Below are positions 46,364-55,169 of a DNA stretch of 64,000 nucleotides, one piece after another. This DNA comes from Anaerobacillus sp. CMMVII. Its GTDB lineage: Bacteria; Bacillota; Bacilli; Bacillales; Anaerobacillaceae. The stretch spans positions 1 to 64,000 of the forward strand of contig NZ_JACEHK010000012.1 in the NCBI RefSeq assembly GCF_025377685.1. Direction: 5' to 3'. The first letter of the stretch is position 1; the number at the start of each line of letters is the position of its first letter. The notes beneath the pieces were generated by a model. It saw nothing but the letters and a program-made list of their open reading frames with translations. It was not told the origin of the DNA and ran no database searches. Position numbers and translations under genes: made by a program.

Positions 46364-48196
46364 TTATCTTACCTCCTTATCTGGTTCAATTTGATCAACA
46401 GGAATATGGTATCCATGATCTTCTTTTACAGATCTGACAAACATACAACCAAATGTAATTCCAAGTCCTATAATTGAAATTACATACGTGTGATAAATAA
46501 ATCCAAAACTTGCAATAAACAAACCGATAGACATGATTAATGGTAGAATTGAGCCATTTGGCATATGGATTTCACCTAGTGGTTCTGCAACAGGTAATCT
46601 CTTATTGCCTTTTGATTTTTCATACCATAAAGCGTCTAACTCACGTACAACTGGCGTTTGTGCAAAATTGTATTCTTTTACTGGTGTTGAAGTTGCCCAC
46701 TCAAGCGTACGACCATCCCATGGGTCACTAACAGCTTTGTTGTTTCTTGAAACAAAGATATTTACAAGAAGTAAGATGAAAGCAACTGCCATAAAGAATG
46801 CACCAATCGTACTAATAAAGTTTAAGTCGTTTAAGCCTTGACCATCTAAATATGAAGCTACACGTCTTGGCATTCCCATAAGACCAAGGAAGTGCTGAAC
46901 AAAAAACGTTAAATGGAACCCGATGAAGAATAACCAGAAAAACCATCTACCTAATTTCTCGTCAAGCATTGTTCCAAATATTTTTGGCCACCAGTAGAAA
47001 GTACCGGCGAATAAACCAAACACAACACCACCAATAATTACATAGTGGAAGTGAGCTACTACGAAGTACGTGTCGTGGAACTGGTAGTTAGCTGCTGATG
47101 TAGCAAGCATTACGCCAGTAACTCCACCAAGTACGAATGAAGGAATAAATCCTAAAGCAAACAAGTTCGCTGTTGTAAAACTGATTCTTCCACCCCAAAG
47201 TGTCAGTAACCAGTTAAAGATCTTAATCCCTGTCGGAACAGCAATCGCCATCGTCGCTACTGCAAAAATTGCATTAGCTACAGGACCCATACCAACTGTG
47301 AACATATGGTGCGCCCACACCATAAATCCTAAGAAACCGATAATTAACGTCGCAAAGACCATTGCACTGTATCCGAATAAGCGTTTTTTCGAAAAAGTTG
47401 ATAGTACTTCTGAGAAGATACCAAACGCTGGTAAAACTAAGATATACACTTCTGGATGCCCAAATATCCAGAATAAATGTTGCCAAATAACAACGTTACC
47501 GCCCGCTTCAACAATAAAGTAGTTAGCGCCGAATAGACGTTCAAACATTAGTAAGAATAAACCAACTGTTAAAGCTGGGAATGCGAATAAAATTAGTGCT
47601 GAAGCTACAAACGTACTCCAAGTAAATAAAGGCATTTTCATCATTGTCATGCCTGGTGCTCTCATTGTAATAATCGTTACAAGGAAGTTAATCCCCCCGA
47701 TTAATGTTCCTGCACCACTAATTTGTAGACCAAGTACATAATAATCTAAACCTGTACTTGCATATGCTGCACTAGATAATGGAACGTATGCTGTCCAACC
47801 TGCATCAGGGGCTCCCCCAAAGAACCAACTGAGGTTAAGCAAGATTCCACCAGATAAAAACAACCAAAAACCTAGCGAATTTAAGAATGGGAATGCAACG
47901 TCTCTTGCACCAATTTGTAAAGGTACAATAAAGTTCATAAACCCAAATAATAATGGCATAGCAGCTAAAAAGATCATTGTTGTACCATGCATTGTAATTA
48001 GCTCGTTAAACGCTTGCGCGCTAACAAAGTTTGACTCTGGGAACATTAGCTGAATTCGTATTAACATGGCTTCAAGTCCACCTAACACGAAGAAAAATGC
48101 ACCGGCAACCAAATACATAATTCCAATTTTCTTATGGTCTACCGTTGTTAGCCAATCCCAAAGTGCGCTTTTTTTCATAGCCACTGAGTTCGACAA
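46364..48196 (-). CDS. ctaD: Cytochrome c oxidase subunit I CtaD
   Basis: Catalytic subunit of the haem-copper oxidase, about 12 helices plus two C-terminal helices, 610 aa. CuB and haem ligands are visible: WIFGHPEVYILVLPAFG with the His-Tyr pair, MVWAHHMFTVGM, and HDTYFVVAHFHYVI with the haem ligands. Proton-channel motifs such as FGFMNFIVPLQIGARDVAFPFLN are present. It starts with TTG at 48196, preceded by AGGAGG and an 8-base spacer. A C-terminal cytoplasmic tail ends DHGYHIPVDQIEPDKE. It is the centre of ctaCDEF. Confidence 0.97.
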   Translation of the reverse strand: MSNSVAMKKSALWDWLTTVDHKKIGIMYLVAGAFFFVLGGLEAMLIRIQLMFPESNFVSAQAFNELITMHGTTMIFLAAMPLLFGFMNFIVPLQIGARDVAFPFLNSLGFWLFLSGGILLNLSWFFGGAPDAGWTAYVPLSSAAYASTGLDYYVLGLQISGAGTLIGGINFLVTIITMRAPGMTMMKMPLFTWSTFVASALILFAFPALTVGLFLLMFERLFGANYFIVEAGGNVVIWQHLFWIFGHPEVYILVLPAFGIFSEVLSTFSKKRLFGYSAMVFATLIIGFLGFMVWAHHMFTVGMGPVANAIFAVATMAIAVPTGIKIFNWLLTLWGGRISFTTANLFALGFIPSFVLGGVTGVMLATSAANYQFHDTYFVVAHFHYVIIGGVVFGLFAGTFYWWPKIFGTMLDEKLGRWFFWLFFIGFHLTFFVQHFLGLMGMPRRVASYLDGQGLNDLNFISTIGAFFMAVAFILLLVNIFVSRNNKAVSDPWDGRTLEWATSTPVKEYNFAQTPVVRELDALWYEKSKGNKRLPVAEPLGEIHMPNGSILPLIMSIGLFIASFGFIYHTYVISIIGLGITFGCMFVRSVKEDHGYHIPVDQIEPDKEVR

Positions 48197-48220
48197 TATA
48201 TTTACCTCCTTTTCTCTCGG

Positions 48221-49234
48221 TTAGTCTAGGACTTTTAAGCCCTTCATATATTCGATTAAAGCTTTCATTTCTTCATCATTTAAGTGATTAAACGCCGGCA
48301 TTTTATTACCAGGTTTTGTTTTTTCCGGAAAACGAATCCATTCTTCCAAATTCTCATCATTGAATTCTAAAAATCCAGCAATTACTGTTCTTTCACCAAA
48401 GTTTGTTAAATCAGGACCACCTACAGCCGGATTCCCACCAACTCCACCTACAGCATGACAGCCGATACAGCTAGCTTGGAATACTTCACGGCCAGCTTCC
48501 GCTACCTGTGTTGCAGGCTCTTGCTCTGGCTGACTCATGTTTGTTGCCCACGCTTCAAAAACTTCAGGTTCAACTGCAATAACCTTGAAATCCATTAACC
48601 AGTGTGCTTCACCACAAAGCTCTGTACATTTCCCTTTATAAATTCCAGGGTTTTCTGCTTTAATCCACATTTCATTGGTAATACCAGGAACATTATCCTG
48701 TTTACCAGCTAATGCCGGAACCCAGAATGAATGCATGACATCAGAAGCTTCAAGATTAACAATAATTTTAGTACCTGTTGGAATGTACATATCCTGACCA
48801 GCGACTACATTATGATCTGGATACTCAAATTCCCACCAGAATTGGTGTCCTGTTACGTTCACCGTAATTGAGTTTTCGTCAGGTTCAACATCTGCTAATG
48901 TAAACGTGTCCATGACGTTAGGGATTGCAATAATAATTAGTAAGATAATTGGCACTGTTGTCCAGATAATTTCTAGAGTGTGATTACCTTCGACTTGTTT
49001 TGGAATATGTGTGTCACCCGGCTTCTCTCTATAACGCCAAAGAACAAATGCAAAGATAGCAAACACAACCACAATTACAAAAATCATTACGTAAAGACTA
49101 AGCTTAATTAGTGATAATTGCATCTCTGCGACTGGTCCTTGAGGATCAAGAGCCGTTAAATTCACTTCACCACAGCCCGCAAGCAACAACAAGAGTGCTG
49201 TTAACGGGAGTAGTCTGCTAAGTTGTTTCATCAA
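48221..49234 (-). CDS. ctaC: Cytochrome c oxidase subunit II CtaC (caa3 type)
   Basis: Lipoprotein subunit carrying the CuA centre and a fused cytochrome c domain, so the enzyme is a caa3 oxidase. The signal peptide ends in LLLAGC (Cys about 21). Two membrane helices follow, then the cupredoxin domain with CTELCGEAHWLMDF for CuA (about 204-217). A C-terminal haem c domain follows, with CIGCH (256-260) and axial Met in NKMPAF. It starts at TTG 49234 or ATG 49231; the TTG has the better spacing from GGAGG. Confidence 0.96.
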   Translation of the reverse strand: MMKQLSRLLPLTALLLLLAGCGEVNLTALDPQGPVAEMQLSLIKLSLYVMIFVIVVVFAIFAFVLWRYREKPGDTHIPKQVEGNHTLEIIWTTVPIILLIIIAIPNVMDTFTLADVEPDENSITVNVTGHQFWWEFEYPDHNVVAGQDMYIPTGTKIIVNLEASDVMHSFWVPALAGKQDNVPGITNEMWIKAENPGIYKGKCTELCGEAHWLMDFKVIAVEPEVFEAWATNMSQPEQEPATQVAEAGREVFQASCIGCHAVGGVGGNPAVGGPDLTNFGERTVIAGFLEFNDENLEEWIRFPEKTKPGNKMPAFNHLNDEEMKALIEYMKGLKVLD

Positions 49235-49274
49235 AGTTGTAAACCTCCCCTTTTTTTATTTTGATTATTTATGT

Positions 49275-50207
49275 CTAAACAACATGGAGAACAATCATAA
49301 GGATAAAGATAATTGTTAGGTAGTTTAATGAATAAACAAACATTAATCTAGCCCATTTCATATCATCCTTCATTACAAAGCCAGCAATTCCTAGTGCTAA
49401 CCAACCGCCACCTAGCAATGCTGCAATTGTAGTATATACAGGACCAAACGTCGGTGATAAGAGCAGTGAAATTGGTATAAGTGCTGCAACATATAAAACC
49501 ATTTGACGTTTAGTTACTGCAAAGCCTGATACTACTGGAAGCATAGGGATCCCAGCTTTTCGATATTCCTCACAACGCTTCATTGCTAAAGCCAAAAAGT
49601 GAGGAGGTTGCCAGATGAACATTATTAGAAATAGTACCCACGCAACCGAATGTAAGCCTGGATCAATAGCTGCCCACCCGATTAATGGTGGAACTGCCCC
49701 TGAAACACTACCAACAATTGTATTTAATGATGTCGTTCTTTTTGTCCACATCGTATAGATAACAACGTAAAAAACTAGTCCTACAAGTCCTATTACTGCA
49801 GCTGTTAAGGATGCTAGTAATAAAAATAACATTCCTATACCAGATAATAGTAGCCCAAATAATAACACCTGCTTTTCTGGAATTTTCCCAGTAACTGTTG
49901 GTCTATCAACAGTACGCTCCATTAGGTGATCAATATCTCGATCGATATAGTTATTTAAACTACATGCTCCAGCCATAACTAATGCTGATCCTAAGAGACC
50001 GAAAATAACAAGATGTAAATTTGCAAACAATTGTATATCCATATAGTAAGCTGCTAAAAACATACCCGCAAAGGCTGTAATCATGTTAGACATAACAATG
50101 CCAACTTTAGTTAAGGCAAGGAAGTCCCTCCAAGTCACGTTTGAAGTATTTGTATTAGCAATTGAGGATTCAAGGACCTTTGCTCCTTCTAATACAGTTT
50201 TATTCAA
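49275..50207 (-). CDS. ctaB: Protohaem IX farnesyltransferase CtaB (haem O synthase)
   Basis: UbiA-family membrane prenyltransferase that makes haem O from protohaem, the substrate of CtaA. The 310-aa product has eight or nine helices and the aspartate-rich motif [19 protein letters not shown], plus a second acidic loop region after the helix containing [13 protein letters not shown]. It starts with TTG at 50207, seven bases after GAGGTG. It is first in ctaBCDEF and divergent from ctaA across a 343-bp regulatory gap; a TATAAT (minus strand, 50278-50283) may be its -10 element. Confidence 0.95.
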   Translation of the reverse strand: MNKTVLEGAKVLESSIANTNTSNVTWRDFLALTKVGIVMSNMITAFAGMFLAAYYMDIQLFANLHLVIFGLLGSALVMAGACSLNNYIDRDIDHLMERTVDRPTVTGKIPEKQVLLFGLLLSGIGMLFLLLASLTAAVIGLVGLVFYVVIYTMWTKRTTSLNTIVGSVSGAVPPLIGWAAIDPGLHSVAWVLFLIMFIWQPPHFLALAMKRCEEYRKAGIPMLPVVSGFAVTKRQMVLYVAALIPISLLLSPTFGPVYTTIAALLGGGWLALGIAGFVMKDDMKWARLMFVYSLNYLTIIFILMIVLHVV

Positions 50208-50465
50208 CGATCTTCACCTCCATAAACTATAAAACTGAAAAACTATAAATGAGAAAGTCATAAACACTCAAGGAGTTATTATAGCATGTATTATTTATTC
50301 TATAAACAACTTAAATAACATTTTCTTAGTGTTAACCAACTTAATAATCACATTATAAATGATAATGCTGTGATTTTCATCACTTATATTTTCCAATTTT
50401 GTTTTTGTACCTAGATAATAACATTTTTAATTTAATAATGGTAATAATATGCTTACTAATAGAAA

Positions 50466-50494
50466 TTGACATTTTACCGTTTTGTTCTTAAAAT
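50466..50494 (+). promoter_or_regulatory. Sigma-A promoter of ctaA with a flanking inverted repeat
   Basis: TTGACA (50466-50471) and TAAAAT (50489-50494) are 17 bases apart and point to ctaA. TTTTACCG overlaps the spacer (50472-50479) and CGGTAAAA recurs inverted at 50513-50520, bracketing the likely transcription start. Oxidase genes of Bacillus are under ResD control; I could not identify a sure ResD site. Confidence 0.65.
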
Positions 50495-50550
50495 GAGAAG
50501 GACCAATGTACACGGTAAAATTCATATTTACTAAAGGTTAGGTGAACAAT

Positions 50551-51450
50551 TTGAATAAAAATTTAAAAATATTTTCCATACTAACCACAATTGGAATGAT
50601 TATCGTTTTACTCCAAGGTGCTTTAGTTACGAAGACAGAATCAGGACAAGGTTGTGGTGATTCTTGGCCACTATGTCACGGACAAGTGATACCAGAGTCA
50701 ATTACTACACTAGAAACGATTATTGAATATAGTCATCGCTTTGTTTCCGGTATTTTAGGAATTATGGTTATTATTCTAGCAATTTGGATGTGGAGAAAGT
50801 TACCTCACGTTCGTGAAACAAAATTTTTGGCAATTATTGCAGTTTTATTCATTATCTTCCAAGGATTGTTAGGTGCAGCCGCGGTCATGTGGGGACAATC
50901 CTCAGCAGTATTAGCTCTCCATTTTGGTTTCTCATTAGTGTCTTTTGCAAGTGTCCTATTACTAACCATCCTCGTCTTTGAGGAAGGGAAACCCTCGAGA
51001 GTAAGTGCGACTAAGATCACCACACAGTTCAGGAGCTTCATCTATTTTGTTTTCACATATTTATATATCGTTGTGTATACTGGTGCTCTAGTTCGTCATA
51101 CCGACTCAAGTCTCGCTTGTGCAGGTTGGCCACTATGCAATGGGCAAATTATTCCTCCACTAAGAGGAAACATTGCAGTTCAGTTTGGGCATCGAGTTGC
51201 TGCTGCTGTGATGTTTCTAGTTATTTTAGCTTTATTAGTCCATGTATACAGACACTATAAAGAAGAAATTGCACTACGTTATACCGTACTAATCTCTTTT
51301 ATACTTGTAACCATCCAAGTACTAAGTGGTGCTTATGTAGTTTTTACAGCAATGAGCTTATTTTCATCCATGCTCCACGCATTTATTATTACTTGCTTAT
51401 TTGGTTCTATAAGTTATCTCTTGATGCTTGCAACTAGATCAAAGTCTTAA
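50551..51450 (+). CDS. ctaA: Haem A synthase CtaA
   Basis: Membrane monooxygenase that oxidises the haem O methyl group to make haem A for CtaCDEF. The 299-aa product is a duplicated four-helix bundle; each half has a cysteine loop, GCGDSWPLCHG in the first and CAGWPLCNG in the second. Haem-ligand His are in YSHRFVSG, LHFGFS, QFGHRVAA and MLHAF. I chose TTG at 50551 (MNKNLKIFSILTT) because AGGTGA lies 6 bases upstream and homologues begin MNK; the GTG at 50542 lies inside that site. Confidence 0.95.
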   Translation: MNKNLKIFSILTTIGMIIVLLQGALVTKTESGQGCGDSWPLCHGQVIPESITTLETIIEYSHRFVSGILGIMVIILAIWMWRKLPHVRETKFLAIIAVLFIIFQGLLGAAAVMWGQSSAVLALHFGFSLVSFASVLLLTILVFEEGKPSRVSATKITTQFRSFIYFVFTYLYIVVYTGALVRHTDSSLACAGWPLCNGQIIPPLRGNIAVQFGHRVAAAVMFLVILALLVHVYRHYKEEIALRYTVLISFILVTIQVLSGAYVVFTAMSLFSSMLHAFIITCLFGSISYLLMLATRSKS

Positions 51451-51469
51451 GAAAAGCCGCAAGCGCGCT
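51451..51469 (+). repeat. Truncated copy of the 55-kb folded repeat
   Basis: GAAAAGCCGCAAGCGCGCT matches the start of the repeat at 54974-55095 (GAAAAGCGCAAGCGCC) and is followed directly by a terminator. Confidence 0.4.
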
Positions 51470-51507
51470 AAAAAAAGGGACAGAGGAGTTCATACACCCT
51501 CTGTCCC
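51470..51507. terminator. Terminator between ctaA and the radical SAM gene
   Basis: GGGACAGAGG pairs with CCTCTGTCCC around an 11-base loop. On the minus strand seven T residues follow; the plus strand has CTTACTATTTT. It serves both convergent genes. Confidence 0.85.
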
Positions 51508-51593
51508 TTACTATTTTATTTTCTATAATTTTATTTATTACTTATAGTCCGTAAACGTGTACATATTCTATAATCTAGTAATGCAACCTTCAA

Positions 51594-53357
51594 TTAACTG
51601 AAATATTCCTTCATATTTTTTAATGAATTTATTTTATCTTTTAAAAGAAGCTCTAGTCCAACGATAGTAAGTGATAATGGATTGGCATAGTTTTTCTTTA
51701 CTTCCCATTTTAGTTCGTCTTTACCACAAATACTATAGCTGTTCAGTTCTCTAACGTCATTTTTGATTTCCTCCAAAGCAGAAGTTTTCTGCTCTTCAGG
51801 CAATTCCATTATTCTATCAATCTTGTCTATGAATTCCAAAGAATAATTAATTTTTGTTTTTACCTGCTCATAGGTTTTCTCGTCGATTAACTTATATTTA
51901 AACTTAAAAGAATTTAAAGCTAAGGCAGAATTATAGGTTGCCCTAACAATCTCATCTCTTGTTAAAAATTCTGTTTCATAACTTAACATATATTTCCAGG
52001 ACGGCTGTAAAAGTGCCTCTCGATGATCTTCAACTGTATGACAAAACTTTTTATAACCATGTAACTCGGGATTCTCAAAAGCAGGACTTGCTGGGTCAAG
52101 AAACGGTGCCAAAGGTGCTATAAAGTAAGACAATCTGGTATCTTGATTACACTTCAAGTGAATTTCTTCACAAAATTCAACATTTTTTAGAGCACTTTCA
52201 TAATCCTGCCCTGGAATTCCTACCATAAAAAAGAGATCAATTTTCGAACAGTTATATTTTAGCGCTGATTTTATCGTTTCTATAACTTTCTCATTTGTGC
52301 AATTAAATTTTCCATTGGTGCGTCGCAATTCTTCATCGTGACTCTCTAAAGTAATTTCAATACTGTATTTAGGTAATGCTTTATCTAATTCACCAAAAAA
52401 CTCATCACCTGCAGCATAAAAAAGTTCAAATACCAACTCATTTTTTAAGTCCCTTTGCTTGAATCGGTTCAAGAGTTCGGAAACGTATTCTTTCCCACCT
52501 TGGCGGATATCATTGAGGAGAAAAATTGGGGCTCGGCTAAACCTCTGAATAAAAACAATATCCTTTTCCAATTTTTCTGGTGAGCGCATCGCTATGTTCC
52601 TTCTATTACACATTAACTCATAAGATGTTTTTGAACCCCCACAGATCAAACAATTGAAATTACAGCCTTTTGAAGTTAACAATGCAGTGTTTGGATACTT
52701 TAACCAATCTACATAAGGGAGCGGATCTATAAAATTACGGTACTTAAATACAGAACGAATAACATATTGATAGCCAGGAATATCAAACTCATCCATATTA
52801 TCAGCCACATAGGTATGAGGATTAAATATATAAGTATCATCTTTTTTCCACGTTAAATTTGGGATAATTTCGTAGTTTTCCTCACCTGTTTTTAATTGAT
52901 CCATCAACTGATGGACTAGTTTTTCTGTAGAATCACCACGAAACACAAAATCAATATAAGGAGATTTAATTAATTCTTTATGAAAATACGTTGATGACAA
53001 CCCGCCAAAAAAGACCGGTTTATCTGGATGGTATTTCTTCACTAACTTAGCAATTTCTATACTCCCATGAGCATGTGGCAACCAATGAAGATCTATACCG
53101 AACGCTTTTGTTTTTATTTTTTTTAGCTTTTTTTCCACGTCAAAATTCGGATTTAATAGCATTCTATTTGCAAGATTTATTATTTTTACCCGGTATCCAT
53201 ACCTTTCTAAATAATCAGCAATACTTGTTAATCCAATTGGATACATTTCAAAGACAGGTGAAGATGGTACTACATCACTTATTGGCCCAACTAACAATGA
53301 TTTCTTACGGAAATCATAAACACTCGGTGGATGTAAAAGCACTAAATCAAATTTCAA
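51594..53357 (-). CDS. B12-binding radical SAM protein, Ta0216-like
   Basis: 587-aa protein with an N-terminal cobalamin-binding Rossmann domain (about 1-150; YPIGLTSIADYLERYGYRVKIIN, KPVFFGGLSSTYF). A radical SAM domain follows, with the cluster motif CNFNCLIC (CX3CX2C, about 235-242) and LFFMVGIPGQD. A long C-terminal region has no motif I know. It starts with TTG at 53357 (MKFDLVLLHPPSVYDF), six bases after GAGGTG; a GTG at 53366 lies in that site. It resembles the B12-binding/radical SAM group defined on Thermoplasma Ta0216; the reaction is unknown. Confidence 0.8.
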   Translation of the reverse strand: MKFDLVLLHPPSVYDFRKKSLLVGPISDVVPSSPVFEMYPIGLTSIADYLERYGYRVKIINLANRMLLNPNFDVEKKLKKIKTKAFGIDLHWLPHAHGSIEIAKLVKKYHPDKPVFFGGLSSTYFHKELIKSPYIDFVFRGDSTEKLVHQLMDQLKTGEENYEIIPNLTWKKDDTYIFNPHTYVADNMDEFDIPGYQYVIRSVFKYRNFIDPLPYVDWLKYPNTALLTSKGCNFNCLICGGSKTSYELMCNRRNIAMRSPEKLEKDIVFIQRFSRAPIFLLNDIRQGGKEYVSELLNRFKQRDLKNELVFELFYAAGDEFFGELDKALPKYSIEITLESHDEELRRTNGKFNCTNEKVIETIKSALKYNCSKIDLFFMVGIPGQDYESALKNVEFCEEIHLKCNQDTRLSYFIAPLAPFLDPASPAFENPELHGYKKFCHTVEDHREALLQPSWKYMLSYETEFLTRDEIVRATYNSALALNSFKFKYKLIDEKTYEQVKTKINYSLEFIDKIDRIMELPEEQKTSALEEIKNDVRELNSYSICGKDELKWEVKKNYANPLSLTIVGLELLLKDKINSLKNMKEYFS

Positions 53358-53552
53358 GTAAAGCACCTCTCTTTTATCTTTATTTATCTTAGATTATTCT
53401 TCAATTTCATTTCAGACAATAGATATAAGCCAAAGTTCCTATATTGTTCATATATGTAAAAAAAAGTTAGTAGTAGCCGTTCATAAACCTTGCTTTCGTG
53501 AATATATTGAAAAAAGTTTGTTAATAATTTCACAAACTTAAATCTTTTCATT

Positions 53553-53742
53553 AGGCTGTTTTCGCATAGGAGTGTTTTTCAAGTAGAGTATGTTCTCAAA
53601 GATTTGGGCTTTTAAAATAGGTGGAAATGACAAGATCTATCAAGGTCTCAGAGGCATCTTTTCTAACCTACAACTTGTCTAACGGGAACAAATAACTATT
53701 TGACCAATTGATTTTTTAATAGCCCTAGTACGAAAAGAGCCT
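53553..53742. repeat. MITE-like family, best-preserved copy
   Basis: A 190-bp element with both ends: left AGGCTGTTTTCGCATAGGAG, right CCCTAGTACGAAAAGAGCCT. The core is GACAAGATCTATCAAGGTCT followed by AGGCATCTTTTCTAACC. It has no coding frame and sits in the 416-bp gap between the radical SAM gene and the NDH-2 gene; 53367-53552 is otherwise AT-rich without features. Confidence 0.82.
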
Positions 53743-53773
53743 TTCATTAAAATAAATAAAGGAAGGTGCAGCT

Positions 53774-54960
53774 ATGAATAGGCCTAAAATTGTTATTCTT
53801 GGTGGTGGGTATGGGGGATTAATTACTGCTACAACTCTGCAAAAGAAGTTAAAAAAGAGGAGGCAGAAATTATCTTAATAAATAATAAAGATTATCAGTA
53901 TCTAACAACAAAATTACACGAACCCCCTGTAGGTACTTTGGATGCGGAGAAAATTAAAATTGGCATTCATGAAGTCATTAAAACAAACATCGTTACATTT
54001 AAACAAGAGAATGTTATCGGTATTGATAAGAATAATAAAAAAATCTTTTTGGAAAATGGAACCCTTAATTATGATTATTTAGTTGTAGCAATCGGTGCAG
54101 TCCCAGAGACTTTTGAAACCCCTGGGGTTAAAGAACACGCGTATTTCATATTTAATTTTGATAGTATTTACCAACTAAAGTTACAAATAGAAAGTATGTT
54201 TATGACCTATAGTTCAGAACCTGATGATCATTTATTAAGTTTTATTATTGTCGGTGGTGGTTTTACAGGTGTTGAGTTTCTATCTGAGCTAGCCTATAGT
54301 GCTCCCTATTTATCTAAAAAGTACGGTGTGCCTTTGGAGAAAATAAAGATTACTTGTGTCGAAGCGGGATCGACAATATTAAGGGAATTTGACCCTGAAA
54401 TTATTAATTATTCACTTTATGTGCTAGAACAATATGGCATAAAAATTCTACAAAACCAGAAAGTTGTTAAATGCGAAAAAGACGGTGTAATTTTAAATAA
54501 TTCTACTGAAAAACTGTATGGCAATACTATCGTTTGGACTGTAGGTATTAAAGGACACCACATTGCTTCAGAAGCAGGGTTCAACGTAGTAAACGGTCGA
54601 GTTAAAATTGATGAATTCTTGCAAGTACCTAACGAAGAAAATGTTTTCTTTATTGGTGATAGCAGTATTTTCACCAATGTTCATGGGAAAGAAGAGCCCC
54701 CTACTGCCCAAATAGCAATTCAACAAGGTGAACACTGCGCTAAAAACATTGTTGCCCTTATTAGGGGACAATCACTAAAACCTTTTAACTATGTTTATAG
54801 AGGAACTCTAATGTCATTAGGAAGAAAAAATGCTACTGGAATCGTCTACAATAAAAGGGTTAAAGGACGAATTGCTTCATTCCTAAAGAAAGTAACAGAA
54901 TGGCGCTATTATTTGAAACTAGGTGGATTAAAATTATTTTTAAAGAAAATTTTCATTTAA
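53774..54960 (+). CDS. NDH-2 type NADH dehydrogenase, one frameshift
   Basis: Single-subunit flavoprotein that passes electrons from NADH to quinone at the membrane face. The N-terminal FAD loop is KIVILGGGYGGLIT, the second (NADH) loop is FIIVGGGFTGVEF, and the quinone-side motif is PPTAQIAIQQGEHCAKNI. Residues FFIGDSS form the FAD-pyrophosphate contact. A base is missing in the A-run near 53855; repair gives LKKEEAEIILINNKDYQYL and about 395 aa. It starts at the ATG at 53774 after GGAAGGTG. Two basic amphipathic C-terminal helices would bind the membrane. Confidence 0.87.
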
Positions 54961-54973
54961 ATTATAGTACACA

Positions 54974-55095
54974 AGAAAAGCGCAAGCGCCCTGTTAAGCC
55001 CCGACTAGCAAATGTTCTTCGAGAAAAAAAGTGTGCTCTTTCACTTTTATTCTCGAAGGTTATTTGACCTCGAGGGGCTGGGCGGTGGAGCTAGA
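54974..55095. repeat. Folded stem-loop repeat downstream of the NDH-2 gene
   Basis: Nested inverted sequences: AGCCCC (near 55018) pairs with GGGGCT (near 55074), TTCTTCGAGA with TCTCGAAG, and AAAAGTG with CACTTTT. GCGCAAGCGCCC near the left matches the GGGCGGTGGAGC near the right in part. I recognise the wording as a class of intergenic repeat common in Bacillaceae genomes, of unknown function. Confidence 0.7.
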
Positions 55096-55132
55096 CAGTT
55101 ATTACGTTGAAATTTTATACATTCTTATCTTT

Positions 55133-55160
55133 CAAAAAAAACGAGCTGAAGAGCCCGTTT
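55133..55160 (-). terminator. Terminator after pycA
   Basis: On the minus strand CGGGCT pairs with AGCTCG (one G-U) around CTTC and is followed by eight T residues. Confidence 0.8.
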
Positions 55161-55169
55161 TTTTGTTTG

